64,000 nucleotides of DNA from Pseudochelatococcus sp050946405 (GCF_050946405.1 NZ_JBMNUS010000010.1:62001-126000); one strand, 5' to 3'. Positions 8,897 to 18,995 are shown, counted from the first letter of the stretch. Notes: generated from the sequence alone by a model not told the origin. Numbers and translations: made by a program.

Positions 8897-10183
8897 ATGG
8901 CGAGAGGCGGCGATGCATCGCAAGCCGGCGCGACGAGGCCGTTCGCGCCCTTCGAATGGTTGCTGGCGTGGCGTTATCTGCGCGCGCGCCGGCGCGAGGG
9001 CTTCATTTCGATCATCGCCGGCTTCTCCTTCGCCGGGGTCATGCTGGGCGTCGCGACGCTGATCGTCGTGATGTCCGTGATGAACGGCTTTCGCGCCGAG
9101 CTTCTGAGCAAGATCATCGGCGTCAACGGCCATATCTTCGTCGCTCCCATCGATTCGCCCCTGCGCGATTATGTCGAGGTATCGGAGCGCATCGCCGCCG
9201 TGCCCGGCGTGACGCGCGCCGTGCCGATGGTGGAAGGGCAGGCGCTCGCTTCCTCGCCCTACAACGCCGGCGGCGTGCTGGTGCGCGGGGTGCGCGAACA
9301 GGATCTCGCCGCCACGCCCTTCATCGCCGATACGGTCCGCGAGGGCACGCTCGCCGGCTTCGACGAGAAGGGCGGGGTGGCCATCGGCCGCCGGCTCGCC
9401 GAGCAACTGAGCCTGCGGGCGGGCGACACGCTCACCGTCGTGTCGCCCAAGGGGGCGGCGACGCCCTTCGGCACCGCGCCGCGCATCAAGTCATACCCCA
9501 TCGTGGCGATCTTCGAGATCGGCATGTCGGAGTTCGACGCCGCCTTCGTCTACATGCCGCTGGAGGAAGCGCAGAACTACTTCAACCGCGACGGCGACGT
9601 CAGCGTCATAGAGGTGTTCGTCGCCGACGCCGACCGGGTGGACGAGGCGCGCGCGGCCATCGATCAGGCGGCGGGGCGCCAGATCATGATGACGGACTGG
9701 CGCCAGCGCAACCGCACGTTCTTCAGCGCGCTGGAGGTCGAGCGCAACGTCATGTTCCTGATCTTGCTGCTGATCGTGCTCGTGGCGGCGCTCAACATCG
9801 TCTCCGGCCTCATCATGCTGGTGAAGGACAAGAGCGCCGATATCGCCACCCTGCGCACCATCGGCGCGACGCGCGGCGCCATCATGCGCGTGTTCCTGAT
9901 CACGGGCGCGTCCATCGGCATTTCCGGCACGCTGGCCGGCTTTCTCCTCGGGCTCGTGATCACGCTGAACGTGGAATCCATCCGCTCCTTCCTGTCGTCG
10001 CTGACCAGCACGGAGCTGTTCTCGGCGGAAATCTACTTCCTGAGCCGCCTGCCGGCGGTGATCGAGCCGGGGGAGGTGGCGACCGTGGTGTTCACCGCCA
10101 TGCTGCTGTCGCTGCTGGCGACCCTTTACCCAAGCTGGCGGGCGGCGCGGCTCGATCCCGTCGAAGCCCTGCGCTACGGTTGA
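8897..10183 (+). CDS. lolC: Lipoprotein-releasing system transmembrane protein (LolC/LolE type)
   Basis: Inner membrane subunit of the Lol ABC exporter that releases outer-membrane lipoproteins to LolA, 428 residues. It has an N-terminal helix after FEWLLAWRYLRARRREGFISIIAGFS, a periplasmic MacB-like core of about 230 residues, and three C-terminal helices ending in the FtsX-family signature YPSWRAARLDPVEALRYG. The ATG at 8897 gives a normal N-terminus; the frame is open upstream to 8735. lolD follows after 5 bases. Alphaproteobacteria have one such gene (sometimes called lolF), so C versus E cannot be assigned strictly. Confidence 0.94.
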   Translation: MARGGDASQAGATRPFAPFEWLLAWRYLRARRREGFISIIAGFSFAGVMLGVATLIVVMSVMNGFRAELLSKIIGVNGHIFVAPIDSPLRDYVEVSERIAAVPGVTRAVPMVEGQALASSPYNAGGVLVRGVREQDLAATPFIADTVREGTLAGFDEKGGVAIGRRLAEQLSLRAGDTLTVVSPKGAATPFGTAPRIKSYPIVAIFEIGMSEFDAAFVYMPLEEAQNYFNRDGDVSVIEVFVADADRVDEARAAIDQAAGRQIMMTDWRQRNRTFFSALEVERNVMFLILLLIVLVAALNIVSGLIMLVKDKSADIATLRTIGATRGAIMRVFLITGASIGISGTLAGFLLGLVITLNVESIRSFLSSLTSTELFSAEIYFLSRLPAVIEPGEVATVVFTAMLLSLLATLYPSWRAARLDPVEALRYG

Positions 10184-10188
10184 CAGAG

Positions 10189-10887
10189 ATGGTTCACACG
10201 AATCCGCCGCCGACACCCGCCCTGTTCCTGTCGCAGGTGGTGCGCCACTACCCGCAGGGAGAAGGATCGCTGGAAATCCTGCGCGGCGCGGATGTCGCCG
10301 TGTGGCCCGGCGAGATCGTCGCGCTGGTGGCGCCGTCGGGGTCGGGCAAGTCGACGCTGCTGCATTGCGCCGGCCTGCTGGAGCGGCCCGATTCCGGCGA
10401 GGTCTATATCGGCGAGCAGGCGACGGTGGGGCTGGACGACGGCGGTCGCACGCGCCTGCGCCGTCTGGAGATCGGTTTCGTCTATCAGTTCCACCACCTC
10501 CTGCCGGAGTTTTCAGCCCTCGAGAACGTCTGCCTGCCCCAGCTCATCCGCGGCCTCGACAGGCGGACGGCGGTGCAGAGGGCGCAGGAGCTGCTGTCCT
10601 TTCTCGGGCTCGGCGAGCGCCTGCATCACCGGCCCGCGGAGCTGTCCGGCGGCGAGCAGCAGCGCGTCGCCATCGCGCGCGCGGTGGCCAACGCGCCCCG
10701 GCTGCTGCTGGCGGATGAACCCACCGGCAACCTGGACCCCAAAACCGCCGATCACGTTTTCGCGACACTGGTCGCGCTGGTTCGCGCCTCGCGGCTCGGC
10801 GCGCTGATCGCCACCCACAATCTCGATCTCGCGGCCCGGATGGATCGCCGCGTGACCATCCGCGACGGTCTCGTGCTGCCCGCGTAG
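10189..10887 (+). CDS. lolD: Lipoprotein-releasing system ATP-binding protein
   Basis: ATPase subunit of the Lol lipoprotein exporter, 232 residues. It shows Walker A (APSGSGKST), the ABC signature LSGGEQQR, Walker B LLLADEPTGNLD, and the H-loop ATHNLDLA. It starts 5 bases after the lolC/E stop, making a two-gene operon downstream of proS. Confidence 0.95.
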   Translation: MVHTNPPPTPALFLSQVVRHYPQGEGSLEILRGADVAVWPGEIVALVAPSGSGKSTLLHCAGLLERPDSGEVYIGEQATVGLDDGGRTRLRRLEIGFVYQFHHLLPEFSALENVCLPQLIRGLDRRTAVQRAQELLSFLGLGERLHHRPAELSGGEQQRVAIARAVANAPRLLLADEPTGNLDPKTADHVFATLVALVRASRLGALIATHNLDLAARMDRRVTIRDGLVLPA

Positions 10888-11026
10888 GGTGCGTGGTCAG
10901 GCGCAAGCCGCATGCGCGTCAAAACGCCTTCGGCGTGAATCGAAAAATCGCCCCGAGCCGTTTTCCGGCGGCGCTTTTTGCGAAATGTCGGTCTTCTTTC
11001 CGTTTCGATGCAGTAGAATGCACAGC

Positions 11027-11115
11027 AGAGCAACTTGCGTTCAAGCCGATCCATCGGCTTGAACGCAAGTTGCGGTAAAATATGGAATTTAGAGCGGGAT
11101 GGCGATTCAACCTGA
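11027..11115 (+). repeat. Dispersed palindromic repeat, copy 1
   Basis: About 88 bases that recur in inverted orientation at 22541-22627, downstream of hemH, at roughly 85% identity by eye. The core is a long stem: GCAACTTGCGTTCAAGCCGAT and its complement around a CC loop, followed by the shared block TGCGGTAAAATATGGAA and then GGGATGGCGATTCAA. Stem positions differ between the copies but largely keep pairing. Confidence 0.8.
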
Positions 11116-11131
11116 TCGCATCCCGGTCTAA

Positions 11132-11177
11132 AGCGTTTTCAAGCAAAGCGGATACCGCTTTGCGTGAAGAAAACGCG
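11132..11177. repeat. Nested palindrome, rhizobial intergenic repeat type
   Basis: Outer arms GCGTTTTC (11133-11140) and GAAAACGC (11169-11176) enclose an inner stem CAAAGCGG-ATA-CCGCTTTG (11144-11162). I recall similar AGCGTTTTC...GAAAACGC elements between genes in many Rhizobiales genomes. Confidence 0.6.
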
Positions 11178-11697
11178 TCAAGTCAATAAGATAGAGCCTT
11201 GAGCGGAAAAGCGCGCGCTTTTCGCCGGGCGGCTGTTTGCGCCGGAAAAACGCGACGCATCAATGCATTGACAGAGCCTCCGAGCGCCTCGACCGGGACG
11301 TCCGCCGCTTCGGATCTCCATGGCGCGTGGTCGCCCGTTGCCGCCGCCGCGACAGTCAGCCGCACGCCGGTTCCAATATAAAATCGTAAAATCATCGATT
11401 TTCCGCCGGGCGGTCAGTTCTTCCAGGTGCTTCGGGGGCGTAGCGTCCGCTTGCCGACGAAGAGTTCGCGAAAAGCGGAAGCTATGGTGCCAGAATGCTA
11501 TTTGTTATTCATTATCAACTTCTTATGCTGTCTCTGAAATGTTGTTTTATCCTGATATCGTTCTCTCATGCGGTGATTCAGGTGATTGTAGACGCGTCAT
11601 CCGCAGCCGGCCTCGCAAGGGGCCGGGCAAGACGACCGGCGGGATGTCATGACGCCGCCGGTTCATCGGGATCTTCGCATCCTCCGCCTGCTTCTCC

Positions 11698-11736
11698 AGA
11701 GCAATTCTACTTTTCGTTGAAATGCAGAATTGCTCT
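11698..11736. repeat. Inverted repeat upstream of pstS
   Basis: Perfect arms AGAGCAATTCT (11698-11708) and AGAATTGCTCT (11726-11736) separated by 17 bases. Part of the palindromic mosaic in front of pstS. It could act as a hairpin in the leader or upstream of the promoter. Confidence 0.6.
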
Positions 11737-11748
11737 ATCTTTTTGTTC

Positions 11749-11797
11749 GAGCATCATCTTTTCCAAAAAGTGGCATCTGCTTTTGGGGATCATGCTC
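11749..11797. repeat. GAGCATSATC-type rhizobial palindromic element
   Basis: Arms GAGCATCATC (11749-11758) and GATCATGCTC (11788-11797), one mismatch, with TTTTCCAAAAAGTGG inside. This matches the general form of a very common Rhizobiales intergenic element (GAGCATGATC...GATCATGCTC). It ends only 19 bases before the pstS start codon, so it is probably transcribed in the leader. Confidence 0.6.
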
Positions 11798-11816
11798 CAG
11801 ATACGGAAGAGAGATC

Positions 11817-12851
11817 ATGAAGAACGCACTCAAGGCGAGCGTCGCCGCTCTTGCCATTATCGGGGCATTCGCCACCACCGGAGCTTTCGCCCAGAGCCGG
11901 GACACCATCCAGATCGCCGGATCTTCGACCGTTCTGCCTTTCGCCTCGATCGTCGCCGAGGAATTCAGCGCAGCCAACCCCGAGTTCAAGACCCCCGTGG
12001 TGGGTTCGGGCGGCACGGGCGGCGGCCTGCGCCAGTTCTGCGAGGGCGTGGGCACCTCCACCATCGACATCGCCAATGCCTCGCGCCGCATTCGCGCCGG
12101 TGAGATCGAGACCTGCAACAAGAACGGTGTGAAGGACATCCGCGAAGTCCAGATCGGCTATGACGGCATCGTCTTCGCCGTCTCGATCGGCAAGGAAGAT
12201 TTCAAGCTCGAGCCGGTGCATGTCTACAAGGCGATCGCTGCGCAGCTCTTCATCGACGGCAAGTGGGTGGCCAACCCCAACAAGAGCTGGAAGGACGTGG
12301 ACGCCTCGCTTCCCGACCAGCCCATCGCCCTCGCCATTCCCGCTTCCAACCACGGCACGCGCGAAGTGTTCGAGGAGCGCGTGATCGCCGCCGGCTTCAA
12401 GGCGTCCAACCCGCCGGCGGACGCCCCCAAGGAAGCCCAGTCCGCGTTCCGTCAGGACGTGGTGATCGAGATCGCCGGCGATTACACCGAGACTCTCGCG
12501 CGCCTTCAGTCCAACCCGAACACCGTCGGCGTCTTCGGCCTGTCGTTCTATGACCAGAACCGCGACACGCTGAAGGTGGCCACCGTGTCGGGCGTGGAGC
12601 CCACGCTGGAGACGATCGCCGCCGGCCGGTATCCGGTGTCGCGTCCGCTGTTCTTCTATGTGAAGGGCGAGCATATCGGCGTCGTTCCGGGCATCGCGGA
12701 ATATGTCGCGTTCTTCCTCTCGCCGGACATCGCCGGTGTGGGCGGGCGTCTCGAATCCGCCGGCCTGATCCCGGCCCCGGCCGATGAGACGGCGAAGTTC
12801 CTGGCCGCCTTCAACGAGGGCAAGAGCCTTTCGGCCGCGGACGTCAAGTAA
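11817..12851 (+). CDS. pstS: Phosphate ABC transporter substrate-binding protein
   Basis: Periplasmic phosphate-binding protein of 344 residues for the high-affinity Pst importer. A signal peptide ending near TGAFA is clear. The mature N-terminus has IQIAGSSTVLPFASIVAEEF and then GSGGTGGGLRQFCEG, the phosphate-binding loops of the family. The ATG at 11817 is chosen because it gives this signal peptide; the frame is open further upstream. pstC follows after about 200 bases that contain a hairpin, which may let the binding protein be made in excess over the permease. Confidence 0.92.
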   Translation: MKNALKASVAALAIIGAFATTGAFAQSRDTIQIAGSSTVLPFASIVAEEFSAANPEFKTPVVGSGGTGGGLRQFCEGVGTSTIDIANASRRIRAGEIETCNKNGVKDIREVQIGYDGIVFAVSIGKEDFKLEPVHVYKAIAAQLFIDGKWVANPNKSWKDVDASLPDQPIALAIPASNHGTREVFEERVIAAGFKASNPPADAPKEAQSAFRQDVVIEIAGDYTETLARLQSNPNTVGVFGLSFYDQNRDTLKVATVSGVEPTLETIAAGRYPVSRPLFFYVKGEHIGVVPGIAEYVAFFLSPDIAGVGGRLESAGLIPAPADETAKFLAAFNEGKSLSAADVK

Positions 12852-12935
12852 GCCCCGCGCGGGCGAATGCGGGAGGCGGGCGTTTGATCGACGGCAATTC
12901 GCCTTCCGCACGAATCGCGGATCATCCGCAGACCG

Positions 12936-12975
12936 GAGCGTTTCTCCTTTTCATTGAAACGCGGAAGCGTTCCAT
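12936..12975. repeat. Palindromic element between pstS and pstC
   Basis: GCGTTTC (12939-12945) pairs with GAAACGC (12956-12962), and weaker outer pairing follows. Similar to the GCGTTTC...GAAACGC intergenic elements of Rhizobiales and to the hairpin at 34871-34907. It could stabilise the pstS message or partly terminate transcription. Confidence 0.5.
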
Positions 12976-13058
12976 CTGGTTGTTCTGACGCAGTTCCGGG
13001 GCAGGCGCGATATTCGCTTGCGCCGGAATGGCGTTATCCGTTCCGACAGACGATTATC

Positions 13059-14429
13059 GTGATTTCATTCCTCACCGCCGCGCTCATTCTCGTTCTTCTC
13101 GGCTTCGCCTATACGCAGGGCGTGTCGCGCAGCCTTGCGGTGGCGGGCGGAGGGCGCCTGCATTCGCGCCCCGGCTATCACGGCACGCTGGTGGCCATCT
13201 GGTGTCTCGTGCCCATGCTGCTCGTGCTGGGGTTGTGGGCGCTTTTCGGGGCGGGGGTGACGCGCGGGTTCGTCATCGCGCAACTGCCCGCCGAGGTGGC
13301 GGCGCTCGACGCCTATCCGCTCGACGCCGCCATCCGGCGCATCGAGGCCATCGCTTCCGGCTTCGGCGTCGCCGGGCAGGCGCAGCCCTATGAGATCGCC
13401 GCCGGCGCGGCGCTGCGCGCGTTCCGCACCTTCGCCTTCCTGATCGTGCTGGCCGCCGCCGCCGGGCTCGGCATTCTGGGGCTTCTGGCGGCGCGCCGGC
13501 GCATCTCGCCCGCCTTCAGGGCGCGCAACCGGGTGGAGACCGTGATCCGGGCGCTGCTGCTCGCGTGCTCCGCCATCGCCGTGCTGACGACGGCCGGCAT
13601 CGTGGTGTCGCTTTTCAACGAGGCGTTCCGTTTCTTCGCCTTCGTTCATCCGCTGGATTTCTTCTTCGGCACGGTCTGGAATCCGGGCTTCGCCACCACC
13701 GGCACGCAGGCCATCGGGCAGTACGGGCTGCTGCCCTTGCTGTGGGGCACGATCATGGTGGCGCTCATCGCCATGCTCGTCGCGCTGCCCGTCGGCCTGC
13801 TGACGGCGATCTATCTCTCGCAATACGCCTCGGAGCGCCTGCGCGACGTGGCCAAACCGGTGATCGAGGTGCTCGCGGGCATCCCCACCATCGTCTACGG
13901 CTTCTTCGCGCTGGTGACGGTGGGGCCGTTCCTGTCGAATGCGGGGGCGGCGATCGGCCTCGACATCCGCGCCACCAGCGCGCTCACCGCCGGGCTGGTG
14001 ATGGGCGTCATGATCATTCCCTTCGTGTCCTCGCTGTCCGACGACATCATGCGGCAGGTGCCGCTCTCGCTGCGCGACGGCTCGCTGGGGCTTGGCGCGA
14101 CGCCGTCGGAAACCATCCGCCGGGTGACGTTGCCGGCCGCCCTGCCGGGCATCGTGGGCGCGCTGCTGCTGGCGGTGAGCCGCGCCGTCGGCGAAACCAT
14201 GATCGTGGTGCTCGCGGCCGGCAACAGCCCGGTGCTGCGCTTCAACCCGTTCGAGCCGGTTTCCACCATCACCGTGACCATCGTCAACCAGCTCACCGGG
14301 GATTCCGACTTCGCCGGTCCGCAATCGCTGGTGGCCTTCGCGCTCGGCCTCACCCTCTTCGTGCTGACGCTGCTGCTCAACATGGTCGCCCTCTACATCG
14401 TCCGCCGCTTCCGGGAGCAATACGAATAG
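13059..14429 (+). CDS. pstC: Phosphate ABC transporter permease PstC
   Basis: Inner membrane permease of the Pst importer. From the GTG at 13059 it has 456 residues. This is the long form, with an N-terminal helix, a periplasmic segment and a second helix ahead of the permease core. The core contains GTIMVALIAMLVALPVGLLTAIYLSQY and the ABC-facing loop SLRDGSLGLGATPSETIRRVTLPAALPGI. The frame is open to a TTG at 12954, but that stretch lies in a repeat element, so the start is uncertain. pstA begins one base after the stop. Confidence 0.9.
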   Translation: MISFLTAALILVLLGFAYTQGVSRSLAVAGGGRLHSRPGYHGTLVAIWCLVPMLLVLGLWALFGAGVTRGFVIAQLPAEVAALDAYPLDAAIRRIEAIASGFGVAGQAQPYEIAAGAALRAFRTFAFLIVLAAAAGLGILGLLAARRRISPAFRARNRVETVIRALLLACSAIAVLTTAGIVVSLFNEAFRFFAFVHPLDFFFGTVWNPGFATTGTQAIGQYGLLPLLWGTIMVALIAMLVALPVGLLTAIYLSQYASERLRDVAKPVIEVLAGIPTIVYGFFALVTVGPFLSNAGAAIGLDIRATSALTAGLVMGVMIIPFVSSLSDDIMRQVPLSLRDGSLGLGATPSETIRRVTLPAALPGIVGALLLAVSRAVGETMIVVLAAGNSPVLRFNPFEPVSTITVTIVNQLTGDSDFAGPQSLVAFALGLTLFVLTLLLNMVALYIVRRFREQYE

Positions 14430-14430
14430 C

Positions 14431-15791
14431 ATGGTCGATATCGCCGCCAGCTTCGACGAACTGGCCGCCCGCCGGCAGGCGCGGGTGCGGGCCGGCCTCG
14501 CGCGCCGCCATCTGGTCGAGCGCCTGTTCCGCGGCGCGGGGCTCGCCGCCATCGTCATCGCGCTCGGCCTCGTGGTCACGCTGTTCTGGATGATGGTGTC
14601 CAAGGGCGCGCCCGCCTTCATGCAGGCCACGCTGTCGCTCGATGCGACCTTCGATCCGGCCGTCGTCAAGGTCGGTCCCGCGCCCGTGCGCGCCGTCGGA
14701 CAGTCCGACGCCGATTTTCGCGCCGCCATGCTGGCGTGGCGGCGTCAGGTCGCGGCGGTGAACTGGGGCGCGCTGGTGGAGCAGGCGGTGCGCGAAGGCG
14801 CGCCGGAGGGGTTCGCCATCGACCGGCGCAGCGCGATGGCGCTGGTCGAGACCAACGAGCGCCATCGCCTGCGCGACATGTTCGTCGCCGACCCCGGCCT
14901 GCTCGGGCAAACCGTGCGGGTCGACATGCTCGCCTCCGCCAATACCGACAACTGGCTCAAGGGCACGATCAACCGCGACCTGCCCGATGCGCGCCAGCAA
15001 TTGTCGCGGCAGACGCGCGACCTGGCCGACGCCATGCTCGCGGACGGCACGATCCGCTTCGCCTTCGCATGGCACATCTTCACCAACACCGACTCGCGCT
15101 CGGCGCCCGCCGCCGCCGGTCTGGCCGGGGCCTTCGTCGGTTCGCTCTACATGATGCTCATCGTCATCGTGCTCGCCGTGCCCATCGGGGTGGCGAGCGC
15201 CATCTACCTTGAGGAATTCGCGCCGCGCAACCGCGTGACCGATCTCATCGAGGTCAACATCAACAATCTCGCCGCGGTTCCCTCCATCGTCTTCGGTCTT
15301 CTGGGCGCGGCCGTGTTCATCCGCTATTTCCGGCTGCCGATGTCCGCGCCCCTCGTCGGCGGCCTGGTGCTGACGCTGATGACGCTGCCCACCGTCATCA
15401 TCGCCACCCGCTCGGCGCTGCGGGCGGTGCCGCTGTCGCTGCGCCAGGCGGTGCTGGGGGTGGGCGCGTCGCAGACGCAGATGGTGTTCCATCATGTGCT
15501 GCCGATCACCTTTCCGGCGATCCTGACCTCCGCCATCATCGGGGTGGCGCAGGCGCTGGGCGAAACCGCGCCGCTGCTGCTCATCGGCATGAACGCCTTC
15601 GTCGCCTCCATCCCGGCGACGCCGTTCGATCAGTCGAGCGCCCTGCCGGCGCAGATCTATCTGTGGCAGGGCAACGAGAACCGCAATTTCTTCGAGGCGC
15701 GCACCTCGGCGGCCATCATGGTGCTGCTCGGCCTGATGATCGTCCTGAACGGCCTCGACATCTTCCTGCGTAAAAGACTGGAGCGCCGCCA

Positions 15792-15795
<4 letters not shown>
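14431..15795 (+). CDS. pstA: Phosphate ABC transporter permease PstA
   Basis: Second Pst permease, 454 residues. After the first membrane helix (about 36-56) there is a periplasmic insert of roughly 170 residues, then the conserved permease core with IEVNINNLAAVPSIVFGLLG and the coupling loop LRQAVLGVGASQTQMVFHHVLP. The stop overlaps the pstB start (4 bases), so the genes are coupled. Confidence 0.93.
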
Positions 15796-16652
<857 letters not shown>

Positions 16653-16669
16653 CACCACCGGCGCGGCGT

Positions 16670-17890
16670 TTACCGGGCGGGGGCTTGCAGGCGCAGCAGC
16701 CGCATGATCGCGATGAACATGAAGACCGACGCGCCTCCGACGGCCGCCGAGGCGGCCAGTGTCCAGGCGACGCCGGCCCGCTCCATCAGCAGCGAGAAGA
16801 TCAGCGGCGAGGCGGAAGAGACGATGAGCTTCGCCGAGGTGATCTGTCCCGCCCGCGCCGCATAGCCCGTGCTGCCGAAGAGAACCAGCGGCAGCGTGCC
16901 CTGCACGATGCTGCTCAGGCCCGCGCCGAGCCCGAACACGACGGCGAAGGCGACAGCGCCGCCGATGTGGGGCATGAGGGCGAGCAGGATCAGCAGCGAG
17001 CCCGACATCAGCCCCGCCGAGACGATCGCCAGCGTGGACTGCGACAGCCGGCCGCCGAGAACCATGCTCCCCGTGCGGCTCAGAAGCTGCGCGGGACCCA
17101 CGAGCATGCCGATGGCGACCGCCGACGACTGGAGGCCGATGGCGTAAAGCAGCGGCAGCATGTGGATCAGCAGCGCCGACAGCACGAAGCTCTGAAAGGC
17201 GAAGCCGGCGATCATCAGGGCGGACGCCGTCGCCCTGTGCTCCGGCGCGAGTTGCCCGTCGATCCTGTCGGGGCCGGGCTCCGGCCGGGTTTCGCGCGGC
17301 GCTTCCGCGCAGCCGCCGCCCGCGCGGAAACGCCGCGCCCAGGCGAGAAGCCAGATGTAGAGCGGCAGGCAGATGACGAGATGCGATGCGGCGAACACGA
17401 GATACACCTGCCGCCACGACAGGACGGCGTGCAGGGATGTCGTGATGGGCCAGAAGATCGTCGAGGCAAGGCCGGCGAACAGGGTCAGATAGGTGATGTT
17501 GCGCTGCGCCGAGCGGGGATCGAGTTGCACCAGGAACGAAAACGACGTGTTGTATTGTATCAGGATCGCCGCGATCTCGATGGCGGTGACGGTGGCGACG
17601 AATGCGGCGCGGCCCGGCAGCAGCGCGCATGACGTCAGCGCCGCCGCCGAAGCGAGCGTGCCGATCGCCATCACCCGTCCCGCGCCGATGCTGTCCGCCC
17701 AGCGGCCCGCGCGCGGCGCCAGCAGCCCGCTGGCCAGCAGCGCCGCCGAAAGAACGCCGAACACCCCCTCGACGGGCCACCCGAGCCCTTGCGCCATCGC
17801 CGGGGCAAGCAGCGCGAAGCTGTGATACAGCGTGCCGTAACCGATCACCTGGGCGATGCCGAGGGCGGTGATCATGGTGAGGGAATTCAT
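16670..17890 (-). CDS. MFS transporter of unknown substrate
   Basis: Major facilitator superfamily membrane protein of 406 residues with about 12 hydrophobic helices and a charged central loop near residues 190-215. The start at 17890 (MNSLTMITALGIAQVIGYGT) is chosen because the upstream in-frame extension is hydrophilic and unlike an MFS N-terminus. It converges on pstB with 17 bases between stops. No residues I can see define the substrate. Confidence 0.85.
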   Translation of the reverse strand: MNSLTMITALGIAQVIGYGTLYHSFALLAPAMAQGLGWPVEGVFGVLSAALLASGLLAPRAGRWADSIGAGRVMAIGTLASAAALTSCALLPGRAAFVATVTAIEIAAILIQYNTSFSFLVQLDPRSAQRNITYLTLFAGLASTIFWPITTSLHAVLSWRQVYLVFAASHLVICLPLYIWLLAWARRFRAGGGCAEAPRETRPEPGPDRIDGQLAPEHRATASALMIAGFAFQSFVLSALLIHMLPLLYAIGLQSSAVAIGMLVGPAQLLSRTGSMVLGGRLSQSTLAIVSAGLMSGSLLILLALMPHIGGAVAFAVVFGLGAGLSSIVQGTLPLVLFGSTGYAARAGQITSAKLIVSSASPLIFSLLMERAGVAWTLAASAAVGGASVFMFIAIMRLLRLQAPAR

Positions 17891-18290
17891 GTCGGATCGC
17901 CCCGGATGCCATGCGCGCGGCCGTGAAGCGCGCCTCGCGGAAACATGTCTCCCGGAAGTGCAGATTCCTGCCATGGCAGGCAGTTTCCGGCCGATTGCTT
18001 AACGGTCTGGAAACGAACGTCTGTTTGCCGCGCAAGGCTGATGCGCCATCCGGGCGGGGTACGGGAATCGTCCGCTCATAAAAAGATATCCATGCGCGCC
18101 GTTTTCTGCTTCAAGGTCCATGGGCGATAGACATAATTGTCGGTTTTCTTCGCTTGTTCAGGCGATAGTGGCGTATGATCAGATGTTTTCGTCATTCAGA
18201 GGCCCGAGGTTTTCGGGAAGCGCCGCCGGAATGCGGAACCGGGATGCGGCGGAAGGCGATGCGGCGGAAGGCTTGGGCTTCGCACGCCGG
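17891..18290. other. Divergent spacer between the MFS gene and bcsS
   Basis: About 400 bases. The second half is open in the bcsS frame (a start as early as 18120 is possible), but composition and the signal peptide favour a later start. A direct duplication GATGCGGCGGAAGGC occurs at 18243-18257 and 18258-18272. No other element is evident; promoters for both genes must lie here. Confidence 0.45.
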
Positions 18291-18872
18291 ATGACGGCGT
18301 TTCCTCTTGCGGCCGCGCTTCTGCTGGTCGTTTCCTCCGCGCGGGGAGACGACGCGACCGATCTTCTGTTCCTCTACGCCGATGAAACGCCGGGCGGCGG
18401 ATACGGCGGCGCCGGCTGGCTTCACGCTCCCGGCGGTCTCGACCGCACCGGGCCGGTTTTCTCGGCCGAAGCCGGCCGCTCGTTCGAGTATGAGGCGCGC
18501 GTCGCGGCCATGGCCGGGTGGCGTCTCGCATGGGGCCGGACCATCACCACCGTGCTCGGCGGTCTTGAGGCGGGTTCGACCATCCGGCCCGTGGCCTCCG
18601 TCGATGTATGGCTGGACGACGCCGGATGGATGGCGACGGCGCGGGCGCAGGTGACGCCGGATTACATGTCATGGCGCGCGGCTGTCGGCTGGAAGGCGGG
18701 CGACGGCCTGCCCTGGTTCGGCCCCGAGCTTTCCTCGACGGGCGACGAGCGGACGCGCTTCGGCGCGCACGCCACCGGCGTCCGGCTGCCGTGGCGCTTC
18801 GAGGCGCGCGCTTCCGCCGGGTGGTCGGCGGGCGGCACCTACGGCGAGCTGTCGCTCTGGCGACGGTTCTGA
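18291..18872 (+). CDS. bcsS: Cellulose biosynthesis protein BcsS family
   Basis: Exported protein of 193 residues from the chosen ATG, which gives a compact signal peptide (MTAFPLAAALLLVVSSARG). The body has alternating beta-strand patterns rich in Gly, Trp and Tyr, such as GGGYGGAGWLHAPGGL and SYEARVAAMAGWRLAWG-like stretches, typical of the BcsS outer-membrane beta-barrel family found beside bcs operons in Rhizobiales. No cellulose synthase genes are adjacent, so it is isolated. Earlier starts at 18120, 18183 or 18231 are open; the one at 18231 would include a duplicated DAAEG. Confidence 0.65.
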   Translation: MTAFPLAAALLLVVSSARGDDATDLLFLYADETPGGGYGGAGWLHAPGGLDRTGPVFSAEAGRSFEYEARVAAMAGWRLAWGRTITTVLGGLEAGSTIRPVASVDVWLDDAGWMATARAQVTPDYMSWRAAVGWKAGDGLPWFGPELSSTGDERTRFGAHATGVRLPWRFEARASAGWSAGGTYGELSLWRRF

Positions 18873-18978
18873 ACCCGCCTGTCCGAACATTCTCACCTGC
18901 CTCTGAATCGCGAAAAACCTCCGGAACCTTCGTTACGGGAGGGGCTCGACAAGCGGGTGCGGATCGCCTAGAAATGAA

Positions 18979-18995
18979 ACGTTATTACATTATGC
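18979..18995. promoter_or_regulatory. Possible Zur-like site upstream of aztC
   Basis: The AT-rich GTTATTACATTAT core (18981-18993) stands out in a GC-rich spacer and resembles the GTTAT-N3-ATAAC form of alphaproteobacterial Zur sites: left half 5/5, right half 3/5. It lies about 150 bases upstream of a zinc-binding protein gene. It is an imperfect match and a guess. Confidence 0.3.

Larger units (their letters stand above)
10888..11816. other. Long repeat-rich spacer between lolD and pstS
   Basis: 929 bases with no credible coding region; the short open frames here have no ribosome sites and cross the repeats. It contains several palindromic elements, listed separately (11027-11115, 11132-11177, 11698-11736, 11749-11797). 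The pstS promoter must lie in the last few hundred bases. A weak PHO-box-like match (CTGTCTC-4-ATGTTGT, 11528-11545) is the best I find, and it is not convincing. Confidence 0.6.

Noticed and set aside
10893..11078. Small protein gene crossing the dispersed repeat
   Set aside because: Its C-terminal residues recur at the other repeat copy only because the DNA repeats; no ribosome site and no coding bias.
11528..11545. PHO box for pstSCAB
   Set aside because: CTGTCTC-N4-ATGTTGT matches only 9 of 14 positions, lies far upstream, and has a poor second half-site. Pst control by PhoB is likely from general knowledge but not shown by this sequence.
16670..17890. Arsenite or phosphate-analogue efflux function for the MFS gene, from its place beside pst
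   Set aside because: No arsenic genes nearby and no diagnostic residues that I can identify.
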